DNA from: Polaromonas sp. AET17H-212
GTDB taxonomy: Bacteria; Pseudomonadota; Gammaproteobacteria; Burkholderiales; Burkholderiaceae_C
Assembly (NCBI RefSeq): GCF_002379085.1
Contig: NZ_NBZW01000003.1
Span: 1 to 64,000, forward strand
Length of the DNA: 64,000 nt
Direction: 5' to 3'
The notes below the pieces were generated by a model. It made no database searches. It was not told where the DNA came from and saw only the letters and a program-made list of their open reading frames with translations. Position 1 is the first letter of the stretch; each line of letters starts with the position of its first letter. Shown piece after piece: positions 17,188-25,312 of the stretch. A program made the position numbers and the translations under genes.

Positions 17188-18165
17188 CTAGTCCCGCACA
17201 GTGCGCCGGCCGTGTTTTTTGAGCCAGTGTTTGTAACCGGTCAACCCCGGCGGACTGGCGGCCAACTCGACCGGAAACAGGGCACCCAGCAAGGTGCCAT
17301 CGTGGCCAATGGAAAACGCCGGAACCAGGCGCGCGGGTCCGGGTTGCCCCAGGGCTTGCTGAAGCTCGAGGTCCACCAGGTGGCGGCCGGCCCGGATGTC
17401 GTCAGCGGCAGCCGTCTTCAGGCCCTGGGACTCTGCCAGCTCCGCCAGGTCGGCGAGGCCTGCGGCAGACTCCAGCTGCAGCCAGCTGGCGCGACCGTCC
17501 GCGCCCATGCCCAGGATGCCGAAGGGCTGGCCAATGACCACATGTTCGACCCAGTGGCTGCTGGCCAGACTGGTGAGCTGGCGCGCCACCGACGGCACCT
17601 GCAACAGGGCATGCTGGGGCTGGGTCAGCGCGGCCCGCCATATCTGGGAATGGCGGATTTGCGGCTGGGCCAGCATGCGCTGGATCACGGTGATCAGGTG
17701 CTGGGAGATGTCGACGGTCTGCTTGGCAATGAACTGGTCGATCAGCCCCCGGTTGAAGGCGCTCACCGCCACATGCTCGTCGGCCTGCCCGGTCAGCAGC
17801 ACCCGGCCCCCTGGCCAGTCCGTCAACTCGCCCAGTGCCTGCAGGCCGTCCATGCCGGGCATGGCGTAGTCGAACACGCAGACCCTGGCCAGTCCGAAAC
17901 GTTCGGTGTGGTTGGCCCAGTAGTTCAGGACCTGCGGAATCAGCGGGCTGCCTGCACGCCAGCGCTCGATCATCTCCTGCTGCGTCCATGCGTCGGCCTC
18001 CCACAGCGGCGGTTCCTGTTGCAGCTGGTTGATGCAGGTCTGCGGCCGCAGGAACAGCTTGACGTACCACTGGCGTGGCAGCACCATCGCCAGCATTTCG
18101 AGGTAGGCAGAGTCATCGTCAAGGAAAACGATGGCGCCCGGGCGATGAAACAAGGGAAAACTCAT
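17188..18165 (-). CDS. LqsR-like response regulator with extended receiver
   Basis: A 325-residue response regulator. The receiver has the acidic triad Asp16-Asp18 (FLDDDSAY), phospho-acceptor Asp99 in VFDYAMPGMDG, Thr125 (LLTGQAD) and Lys148 (FIAKQ). The spacing from acidic pocket to Asp99 is about 45 residues longer than in a standard receiver, an insertion I also recall in Legionella LqsR (phosphorylated at Asp108). The C-terminal half (170-325) has no recognised DNA-binding motif, so the output is unknown. The start is 20 bases after the kinase stop, so kinase and regulator form an operon. It converges on the synthase gene. Confidence 0.8.
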   Translation of the reverse strand: MSFPLFHRPGAIVFLDDDSAYLEMLAMVLPRQWYVKLFLRPQTCINQLQQEPPLWEADAWTQQEMIERWRAGSPLIPQVLNYWANHTERFGLARVCVFDYAMPGMDGLQALGELTDWPGGRVLLTGQADEHVAVSAFNRGLIDQFIAKQTVDISQHLITVIQRMLAQPQIRHSQIWRAALTQPQHALLQVPSVARQLTSLASSHWVEHVVIGQPFGILGMGADGRASWLQLESAAGLADLAELAESQGLKTAAADDIRAGRHLVDLELQQALGQPGPARLVPAFSIGHDGTLLGALFPVELAASPPGLTGYKHWLKKHGRRTVRD

Positions 18166-18185
18166 GGATGCGCGTATGGGTTGGG

Positions 18186-19553
18186 TTACCTGAGAACCGG
18201 AAGCTCGATGATGAAAATGGCGCCGCGCCCGGGCTCGGACTTCACCCGGATGGTGCCGCCGGCACTTTCCACGACCTGCTGGCAGAAAGCCAGCCCCAGT
18301 CCGTGACCGGTCCCCCGGTCGGTCGAGAAAAACGGCTCGAAGATGCGTGCCTGCAATTCCGGCGGAACCCCGGTGCCCTGGTCGGTGACGATGATGCGCC
18401 CATAACCATTGAGCACCCCGACCTCGATGCGCAGGTCACCGGGTTTGGCGGCCGAGCTGGTTGCCGCCAGCGCACGAAAGGCGTTTTTGAGCAGGTTGTT
18501 GATGACCTGCGCGAACAGCCGGTAGGACGATTCGAATGAAAAATCCTTGCGCAGCACCAGCACCACAGATTCGCGTTCGCGCGAATTGCGATACGGGTAG
18601 TCCTTGACCACGTTGCGCAGCAGCGCAGCGGCAGCCACGGATTCCCGGTGTGTCGGCAGGCGCAGCAGGCGTGCATTGGCGATCTGCGTGTCGATCTGCT
18701 GGTTCATGTTGCGCACCAGTGTATGCAGCCTGACCACCAGTTGGTCCAGCCGCTGGCCGCCGCCGGACTCCTTGATCTGCCGGCCTTCATTGCGCACGGC
18801 GTCGCCGATCAGCGACATCGTGGCCAGCGGCGTGCGCAATTCGTGCGCCATGATGCCCATGGTGGTCAGCGTGTGCTGCAGGTGCTCACGCCGCAGGTTG
18901 GCCGACGACAGCCCCAGCAGCAGGGCGCTGGCCCAGCTGAAGCCGATCACGACGGCGTTGATGGAAAACTGCTCCTGGCTCATGGGGGTCACCGCCGGAC
19001 CAAACACCTGGAACAGCGCCCAGGCCAGCAGGGCCCCGCTGACCGTCCCCAGGGTGGCTGCACGCCAGTCGGTCACATGGTAATAAATCAGCACCATGGC
19101 GCAATAGCTGGCCAGCCAGACCGTGTTTCCGTTGTTGCAAAGATACATCCAGCTGAAAAAAACCGGCAGCTGGATCCAGAAAACCACAGAAAAAATTCGC
19201 GCCGAGAGCTTGCTGGAAGGATCGTTGGTGATGCTCTCCGAGATCAACAGCAAGCCCAGCGTGCCCATGACAGCGCGAAGCGCGGGGCTCTCGTAAGGCT
19301 GCGGCAGCCATTGTCCCCAGATCCACCCAAACAGGGGATGACCGACCAGCGTGAACAGCCCGAGCCAGCGCAGTCGCCAGCGCGACGGGTGCAAAATGAG
19401 AACCAGCTGCTCCTGAAGCAGTTCAGCCCTGATTCGCGCACACCACAGCCGCACCCACGCGCCGGGGCTGCTCCATAGCGTGTGAATCAATTGTTTGATC
19501 GTGGCGGGTACTCCGGAAGTCATGCGTAAATTTTCCAACATATCACAATACAT
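18186..19553 (-). CDS. Membrane histidine kinase, CqsS/LqsS-like autoinducer sensor
   Basis: A histidine kinase of about 455 residues from the ATG at 19553. Downstream in-frame ATGs at 19541 and 19523 are alternatives, and the open frame runs up to 19832. The N-terminal half has about six hydrophobic helices with almost no periplasmic domain, as in CqsS/LqsS, which bind alpha-hydroxyketones in the membrane. The kinase core follows: H-box IMAHELRTPLATM (His237 from this start), N-box NNLLKNAFRAL, G1 VTDQGTGVP, F-box FEPFFST and G2 GTGHGLGLAFC. There is no attached receiver, as in LqsS and unlike Vibrio CqsS. It probably phosphorylates the downstream regulator. Confidence 0.85.
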   Translation of the reverse strand: MYCDMLENLRMTSGVPATIKQLIHTLWSSPGAWVRLWCARIRAELLQEQLVLILHPSRWRLRWLGLFTLVGHPLFGWIWGQWLPQPYESPALRAVMGTLGLLLISESITNDPSSKLSARIFSVVFWIQLPVFFSWMYLCNNGNTVWLASYCAMVLIYYHVTDWRAATLGTVSGALLAWALFQVFGPAVTPMSQEQFSINAVVIGFSWASALLLGLSSANLRREHLQHTLTTMGIMAHELRTPLATMSLIGDAVRNEGRQIKESGGGQRLDQLVVRLHTLVRNMNQQIDTQIANARLLRLPTHRESVAAAALLRNVVKDYPYRNSRERESVVLVLRKDFSFESSYRLFAQVINNLLKNAFRALAATSSAAKPGDLRIEVGVLNGYGRIIVTDQGTGVPPELQARIFEPFFSTDRGTGHGLGLAFCQQVVESAGGTIRVKSEPGRGAIFIIELPVLR

Positions 19554-19574
19554 TGTCACAGTTCCGGGGCTTAA

Positions 19575-20249
19575 ATGACGATGCGGCCCCCTGTCAACTT
19601 TGACAGTATTGCGCTGGATAGCATGTTGAGTGACTGGATTTCTGCACTGCGCGAATTTTCCGTCGAGGCGGTGGTGGTGCTGAGCCCCGACCCGTTTGGC
19701 CAGCGGCAGGATCGGCTGGTGGCAGCGGTCCACCCGCCCCGCTTTTTCGACGCAGCGCTGGCGCTGGCAGAAAGCGAGGATTTCGGCGCGCCCTGGCGCG
19801 AGTCGGATGCATCCCTCGTGGCCTGGCAGCACATTGGCAAGGCAGAGTCCGGCAACACCAGCCGCTGGCGCCTGTTGTGGCTGGCCCTTGGTTTCCAGAG
19901 TGTGGTGCGGATCGAATTTCCGCTGCCGTCAGGACGGGCCTTCGAGTGTTTCATTTTCAGTCCACGCCAGTTCCACGACCGCGCCGAGGCTGCGGCGCTG
20001 GTCTGGTCGGCCCTCAATATCTGGCCCTTGTTCAAGCGCACCCTGGCCCAGGCCAGCAGTCCGCTGAGCCCGCGCGAGGGCGAATGCCTGGCGCTGGCCT
20101 TCGAAGGCTTGACGGCGCGCCAGACCGCTGAGCGCCTGCAGTGCGCCGAGCGGACCGTGAACTATCACCTGTCCAATGCCATGGCCAAACTCAAGGTGGA
20201 CAACAAGATGTCGGCGATTCAGCGCGCCTGCTGGCTCGGGGTGATCTGA
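19575..20249 (+). CDS. LuxR-type transcriptional regulator in the quorum-sensing cluster
   Basis: A 224-residue protein with a C-terminal LuxR/GerE helix-turn-helix (about 163-224): LSPREGECLALAFEGLTARQ, then AERTVNYHLSNAMAKL. The N-terminal domain (about 20-150) has the size of a small ligand-binding domain, but I do not see the usual acyl-homoserine-lactone residues with confidence. It is divergent from the kinase gene, 21 bases apart by the starts used here. A lux-box-like inverted repeat covers codons 6-11 if the ATG at 19575 is used; the ATG at 19623 (208 residues) would place the operator in the leader and may be the real start. The 3' end overlaps the convergent amidase by 31 bases. 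Confidence 0.82.
   Translation: MTMRPPVNFDSIALDSMLSDWISALREFSVEAVVVLSPDPFGQRQDRLVAAVHPPRFFDAALALAESEDFGAPWRESDASLVAWQHIGKAESGNTSRWRLLWLALGFQSVVRIEFPLPSGRAFECFIFSPRQFHDRAEAAALVWSALNIWPLFKRTLAQASSPLSPREGECLALAFEGLTARQTAERLQCAERTVNYHLSNAMAKLKVDNKMSAIQRACWLGVI
19591..19606. promoter_or_regulatory. Lux-box-like inverted repeat, second copy, at the LuxR gene
   Basis: CTGTCAA-CT-TTGACAG: the same arms as 15825-15840, also preceded by CCCC. It sits between the kinase and LuxR-type genes, or just inside the latter depending on its start, so it could control both divergent genes. Confidence 0.75.
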
Positions 20250-21691
20250 AGAATGTCCTGCGCCACACCTTCGTAGGCCTGCGCCAGTTGCAGCACGGCC
20301 CGGTCGCCGCGCGGTTTGCCGATCAGTTGCAGCCCCATCGGCAGGCCTTGCGGGCCGAAGCCTGCAGGCACGCTGATGCACGGCAGGCCGGCGAACGTGG
20401 CGTAAATCACCACTTCCATCCAGCGGTGATAGGTGTCCATGGGGTGGCCGTTGATCTGGCGGGGCCAGCGCTCGCCCGCATCAAACGGCCACACCTGCGC
20501 CGCAGGCAGGGCCAGAAAGTCATACCGCTCGAAGAGGGTGAGCATGTGCTGGTAAAACGCGGTGCGCTGCGCACTGGCCGCTGAAAAACCGCTGGCGCTC
20601 AGGCCCTGGGCCTGGTCGTATTCCCACAGCGCTTCCGGCTTGATCTTTGCCCGGTTGCTGTCCTGGACCAGAAATGGGGCAATGCGCGAGGCGACGAGGG
20701 CGCGCCGCCACACCAGCCAGGCTTGCCAGACCCGGTCGGCGGGTGTGCCCAGCGCCGTCGCCTCAACCGCACAGCCGAGCTGTTCGAAGCGCCGCAAGGA
20801 CTGCTCGCAGGTGTCGATGATGCCGTGCTCCATCGGCAGATAGGCCTCGAGGTCGCCGAGCCAGCCAATCCGGACAGTTCGGGTGTCCGGCGCAGGCAAG
20901 GTCAAAAACTGGGCGCCATCTTCCGCAATCGACAGCGGCGAACGCGCATCCCAGCCGGCCTGGATGCTGAGCAGCCTGGCGACGTCCTCGACGGTGCGAC
21001 CCATGGGCCCTTCGGTCCCGAGCTGGCTGAGGTAGACGTCCTGCACCGGCCACATCGGCACGCGGCCCTGGCTGGGCCGCAGGCCAAACACATTGTTCCA
21101 GGCGGCCGGGTTGCGCAGGCTGCCCATGAAGTCGCTGCCGTCGGCCACCGGCAGCATGCGTGTGGCCAGCGCCACCGCCGCACCGCCGCTGCTGCCACCC
21201 GCGCTTTTTGACGGGTCATACGCGTTGCGCGTGACGCCGAACACCTCATTGAAGGTGTGCGAACCCAGCCCGAACTCCGGTGTGTTGCTCTTGCCGATCA
21301 CGATGCAGCCCGCGGCCTTCATGCGCGACGCCATGAGGCCGTCTTCCCGGGCGACAAACTCCCGCATCAGGGGTGAACCGAGGGTGGTGGGCAGGCCTTG
21401 CACGGCGGCCAGGTCCTTGATGGCCTGCGGCATGCCGTGCATCCAGCCCATGCTTCCCGTGCGCGACTTGCCGGGCGCCAGCTGCGTATCGCGTTCGTCG
21501 GCCTGTGCCAGCAGATGGTCCGTCTCCTGCAGGCTGACCAGCGCGTTATGGAGCGGGTTGACCTGGGCGATGCGGTCCAGGTAGGCCTGCATCACTTCGC
21601 GGCAGGAAACCCAGCGTGCATGGATGGCGCGCGACAGTTCGGTGGCGGTCCAGGCAGTGATGGGGTTGCCGGGCTGTGAGCTGTTTTTCAT
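20219..21691 (-). CDS. Amidase (amidase signature family)
   Basis: A 490-residue amidase-signature enzyme. The catalytic triad region is visible: the lysine in MPQAIKDLAAV, the Gly/Ser-rich SAGGSSGGAAVALA, and DGSDFMGSLRNPA with the nucleophile serine. The N-terminus has TATELSRAIHARWVSCREVM, usual for the GatA-like group. Substrate unknown; the divergent peptide/amide transporter next to it suggests hydrolysis of an imported amide or peptide. Start is the ATG at 21691; an ATG six codons upstream (21709) is possible. It ends by overlapping the LuxR-type gene tail-to-tail. Confidence 0.85.
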   Translation of the reverse strand: MKNSSQPGNPITAWTATELSRAIHARWVSCREVMQAYLDRIAQVNPLHNALVSLQETDHLLAQADERDTQLAPGKSRTGSMGWMHGMPQAIKDLAAVQGLPTTLGSPLMREFVAREDGLMASRMKAAGCIVIGKSNTPEFGLGSHTFNEVFGVTRNAYDPSKSAGGSSGGAAVALATRMLPVADGSDFMGSLRNPAAWNNVFGLRPSQGRVPMWPVQDVYLSQLGTEGPMGRTVEDVARLLSIQAGWDARSPLSIAEDGAQFLTLPAPDTRTVRIGWLGDLEAYLPMEHGIIDTCEQSLRRFEQLGCAVEATALGTPADRVWQAWLVWRRALVASRIAPFLVQDSNRAKIKPEALWEYDQAQGLSASGFSAASAQRTAFYQHMLTLFERYDFLALPAAQVWPFDAGERWPRQINGHPMDTYHRWMEVVIYATFAGLPCISVPAGFGPQGLPMGLQLIGKPRGDRAVLQLAQAYEGVAQDILQITPSQQAR

Positions 21692-21790
21692 ATGGCTTGA
21701 ATATTGCATCAGAAGTGTGGTTACATTACAAAGCAGCTTTGTGATTGCTGCCTGACTGTCCCCAACTCTTGTTGCCAAGGAAAAATTGTC

Positions 21791-23374
21791 ATGAAACGTC
21801 GCTCCCTTTTCACCCTGGCTGCTTCGGTGGCCCTGGTTTCCGGTTTGCTGTTGCCGCCCGCGGCCCAGGCCCAGGCAAAAACGCTCAAGGTCGTGCCGCA
21901 TTCGAACATCACCATTCTGGACCCGATCTGGACCACCGCCTTTGTGACCCGCAATCACGGCTACATGATTTATGACACGCTGTTCGGGACCGACCTGGCG
22001 GGCAAGGTCAAGCCGCAGATGGTGGACACCTGGAGCGCTTCCAAGGACAACAAGGTCTGGACCTTCACGCTGCGGGACGGCCTGGAGTTCCACGACGGCA
22101 AACCCGTCACCAGCGAGGACGTGGTGGCATCGCTCAAGCGCTGGTCCAGCCGCGACAGTTTCGGCGGTGTCATGGCCAAAAGCCTGGCGAGTTACGAAAC
22201 CCCCAATGCCAAGACCTTTGTCGTGAAGTTCAACCAGCCCTTTGGCGTGATGCTCGAGGCGCTGGGCAAACCCTCGTCGAACGTGCCCTTCATCATGCCT
22301 GCCCGCATTGCGGCCACGCCCGGTAGCGAGCAGATCAAGGAAAACATCGGCTCCGGCCCCTACAAGTTCGTCACGGCCGAGTACAAGCCGGGCGAGAAGC
22401 TGGTGTACGTCAAGAACGAGAAGTACAAGCCCCGCGCAGAAGCGCCGGACGGCACCACCGGCGGCAAGGTGGTGTACCTGGACCGGGTCGAGTGGATCAT
22501 CATCCGCGATCCGCAGACGCAGTTCAATGCGCTGATTGCCGGCGAGGTCGACATCATCGAGCAGCCTGCCTTCGAGCAGTACGCCTCGCTGAAGGCCGCC
22601 AAGGATGTGCAGATTGTGGATGCCCAACCGGCCGGCCTGCAGTACATCTTCCGCTTCAACCACCTGCATGCCCCGTTTGACAACGTGAAGATCCGCCAGG
22701 CGGCCATGGTGGCCATGGGCCAGGAGGCTTTCCTGAAAACACAGGTGGGCGCGCCCGGCATGTACAAGTTCTGCAAGAGCATGTTCCCTTGCGGCACGCC
22801 TTATGCCAGCGACAACACCGGCATCTATACCGGCATGGCCAACCCGGCCAAGGCCAAGCAGATGCTGGCCGAGGCCGGCTACAAGGGCGAACCCATCGTG
22901 CTGATGCGGCCAACCGACTTGGCCTCGATAGCCAAGTTGCCGCTGGTCGCCAAGCAGCAGCTCGAAGCCGCCGGCTTCAAGGTGGACATGCAGCAGTCCG
23001 ACTGGGCCACACTGCTGGCCCGCCGTGCCAAGAAGGATGCACCGGACAAGGGCGGCTGGAATGCCTTCATGACGGCCTGGACGGCCGGCGACATCCAGAA
23101 TCCGCTGACCATGGCCATGCTCAATGCATCCGGCGACAAGGGCTGGTTTGGCTGGCAGGATGACAAGGTCATTGAAGACCTGAAGGTCAAGTTCGCCCAG
23201 GCCGGCACCGAAGCCGAGAAGAAAAAACTCGCCGAGCAGTTGCAGTTGCGTGCGATTGAGACCGCCAGCCACGTGCATCTTGGTCAATACAACAACCCGG
23301 CGGCTTTGCGCAGCAACATCAGCGGGCTCGTTCCAGGCGGTGCGCAGGTGTACTGGAACATCAAGAAAAACTGA
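21791..23374 (+). CDS. ABC transporter substrate-binding protein (peptide/nickel SBP family 5)
   Basis: A 527-residue periplasmic solute-binding protein of the DppA/OppA type. The signal peptide is MKRRSLFTLAASVALVSGLL with cleavage after AQAQA. The mature start TLKVVPHSNITILDPIWTTA and GLEFHDGKPVTSEDVVASL are family signatures. It captures di- or oligopeptides or related amides for the permeases encoded downstream. The ATG at 21791 has AAGGAAAA upstream. First gene of the uptake operon, divergent from the 20219 amidase. Confidence 0.9.
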   Translation: MKRRSLFTLAASVALVSGLLLPPAAQAQAKTLKVVPHSNITILDPIWTTAFVTRNHGYMIYDTLFGTDLAGKVKPQMVDTWSASKDNKVWTFTLRDGLEFHDGKPVTSEDVVASLKRWSSRDSFGGVMAKSLASYETPNAKTFVVKFNQPFGVMLEALGKPSSNVPFIMPARIAATPGSEQIKENIGSGPYKFVTAEYKPGEKLVYVKNEKYKPRAEAPDGTTGGKVVYLDRVEWIIIRDPQTQFNALIAGEVDIIEQPAFEQYASLKAAKDVQIVDAQPAGLQYIFRFNHLHAPFDNVKIRQAAMVAMGQEAFLKTQVGAPGMYKFCKSMFPCGTPYASDNTGIYTGMANPAKAKQMLAEAGYKGEPIVLMRPTDLASIAKLPLVAKQQLEAAGFKVDMQQSDWATLLARRAKKDAPDKGGWNAFMTAWTAGDIQNPLTMAMLNASGDKGWFGWQDDKVIEDLKVKFAQAGTEAEKKKLAEQLQLRAIETASHVHLGQYNNPAALRSNISGLVPGGAQVYWNIKKN

Positions 23375-23471
23375 TCTAGCGGATCGGTCCGGCGATTTTC
23401 ACCACAGGCCAGGCCGCGGCCCGGCCTGTGGATAGCCAGGCCTTGTTCCAGATTTTTATGCCCGTCCACCC

Positions 23472-24425
23472 ATGCTGAGATTTCTGCTGCAGCGCCTGCT
23501 GGCGACCATCCCCGTCCTGTTGGTGGTGGCCGTCGTGGTGTTCCTGATCCTGCGGCTGACGCCCGGTGATCCGGCCGCCGTGATTGCGGGCAACAACTCG
23601 ACCAACGAAGACATCGAGAAGATCCGCGAGACCCTGGGCTTGAGCAAACCCCTGCTGACCCAGTTCTGGATCTGGTTCAGCCATGTGCTGCAGGGGGACC
23701 TGGGTTACTCCTTTTATCTGAACAAACCCGTCACCGAGCTGATCGCCCAGCGGCTGGAGCCGACGCTCAGCCTGGCCGTGGGGACCCTGGTGCTGGCGGT
23801 GCTGGTGGCCGTGCCGCTGGGTACCATCGCCGCTTGGCGCATGGGGGGCTGGCTGGACCGGGTGCTGTCGGGTTTTTCGGTGGCCGGGTTTTCGATTCCG
23901 GTGTTTGTCACCGGTTATCTGCTGATTTACATCTTTGCGGTGCAACTCGAGTGGTTCCCCGTGCAGGGCTACCGCCGGCTGTTCGGCGCCGACGGGCAGG
24001 GCGTTTGGGCCTGGGCGCGCCAGCTGGCCTTGCCCTGGCTCACGCTGGCCATGATTTACGTGGCGCTGATTGCCCGTGTCACACGCGCCAGTGTCTCCGA
24101 GGCGCTGACCGAGGACTACATCCGCACGGCGCGCGCCAAGGGCCTGGCTGAATCGGCCGTGCTGATGCGTCATGCGCTGGCCAATGCGGCGGTGCCCATC
24201 GTCACCGTGATCGGCATCGGCGTCGCGCTGCTCATCGGCGGCGTGGTGGTCACGGAAACGGTTTATTCCATTCCCGGTCTCGGCTCGCTGACGGTGGACG
24301 CCGTGCTGAACCGCGACTTTCCGGTGATCCAGGGCCTGGTGCTGTTTTTCAGCCTGCTCTATGTGGGGGTCAACCTGCTGGTTGACGTGAGTTACCTGTT
24401 TCTCGACCCGAGGATCCGTTACTGA
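23472..24425 (+). CDS. ABC transporter permease, DppB type
   Basis: A 317-residue inner-membrane permease with about six hydrophobic helices. MLRFLLQRLLATIPVLLVVA at the start and the EAA-loop region (SEALTEDYIRTARAKGLAES) are typical of DppB/OppB. It follows the binding protein after 97 bases; its stop overlaps the dppC-type start (TGATG). Confidence 0.92.
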   Translation: MLRFLLQRLLATIPVLLVVAVVVFLILRLTPGDPAAVIAGNNSTNEDIEKIRETLGLSKPLLTQFWIWFSHVLQGDLGYSFYLNKPVTELIAQRLEPTLSLAVGTLVLAVLVAVPLGTIAAWRMGGWLDRVLSGFSVAGFSIPVFVTGYLLIYIFAVQLEWFPVQGYRRLFGADGQGVWAWARQLALPWLTLAMIYVALIARVTRASVSEALTEDYIRTARAKGLAESAVLMRHALANAAVPIVTVIGIGVALLIGGVVVTETVYSIPGLGSLTVDAVLNRDFPVIQGLVLFFSLLYVGVNLLVDVSYLFLDPRIRY

Positions 24426-25312
24426 TGCAGGTCTGGCAACTTCTTTCCCAGCGCCTCTGGCGCAACAGCGCCTTCCGCTTCGGCGTGCTGGTGCTGGGCG
24501 TGTTGCTGGCGCTGGCCGCGCTGGCGCCCTTTCTCGGCACGGTGGACCCGGCCGCCATGGACTCGGCCCATATCAACACCGCCGCCGGCGTGCGCGGCGA
24601 GTTTGCGCAGCTTGATGGCACGGTGGTGGCGCACACCTTCTGGATGGGCGCCGACAACTTCGGCCGCGACATTTTCAGCCGCGTGTTGTACGGCACCCGC
24701 ACCTCGTTGCTGGTGGCGGCCTTCACCGCGGCGGTGGCGATTGGCGTGGGGGCGCTGCTGGGCATGCTGGCCGGCTACTTTCGCGCCGTGGATGCCGTGC
24801 TGATGCGTTTCATGGACGGGCTGATGGCCATCCCGGCCATTCTGCTGGCGATTGCGCTGGTGGCGGCGCTGGGCGCGCAACTGTGGACGGTGGTGGTGGC
24901 CATTGCCATTCCGGAAATTCCGCGTGTGACGCGCCTGGTGCGGGCCATGGTGCTGACCCTGCGCGAGGAACCGTTTGTGGAAGCCGCGCGGGCGCTGGCC
25001 ACGCCAACGCCGGTGATTTTGTGGCGGCACATCCTGCCCAACGCCATGGCGCCGCTGATCGTGCAGGGCACTTTTGTGGCGGCGTCGGCCGTGTTGACCG
25101 AAGCCATCCTGAGTTTTCTCGGCCTGGGCCTGCCGGCCGACATCCCGACCTGGGGCAACATCATGGCCGAGGGCCGGGTGCAGTTCACCCAGTACCCGGG
25201 CAATGTGCTGTTTCCGGCGCTGTTCCTGGTGCCCACGGTGCTGGCCATCAACCTGCTGGGCGACGGATTGCGCGATGTGCTGGACCCGAAATTTTCAAAG
25301 CGCACCTCATGA
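24425..25312 (+). CDS. ABC transporter permease, DppC type
   Basis: A 295-residue permease. The N-terminal helix, a periplasmic stretch with HTFWMGADNFGRDIFSRVLYG, and the EAA loop (EEPFVEAARALATPTPVI) mark the DppC/OppC family. It pairs with the DppB-type permease. Its stop overlaps the ATPase start as ATGA. Confidence 0.92.
   Translation: MQVWQLLSQRLWRNSAFRFGVLVLGVLLALAALAPFLGTVDPAAMDSAHINTAAGVRGEFAQLDGTVVAHTFWMGADNFGRDIFSRVLYGTRTSLLVAAFTAAVAIGVGALLGMLAGYFRAVDAVLMRFMDGLMAIPAILLAIALVAALGAQLWTVVVAIAIPEIPRVTRLVRAMVLTLREEPFVEAARALATPTPVILWRHILPNAMAPLIVQGTFVAASAVLTEAILSFLGLGLPADIPTWGNIMAEGRVQFTQYPGNVLFPALFLVPTVLAINLLGDGLRDVLDPKFSKRTS

Noticed and set aside
21710-23287. Minus-strand frame continuing upstream of the amidase, opposite the binding-protein gene
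   Set aside because: The extension has no amidase features and lies antisense to a conserved periplasmic binding protein with a clear signal peptide; the amidase start is at 21691.
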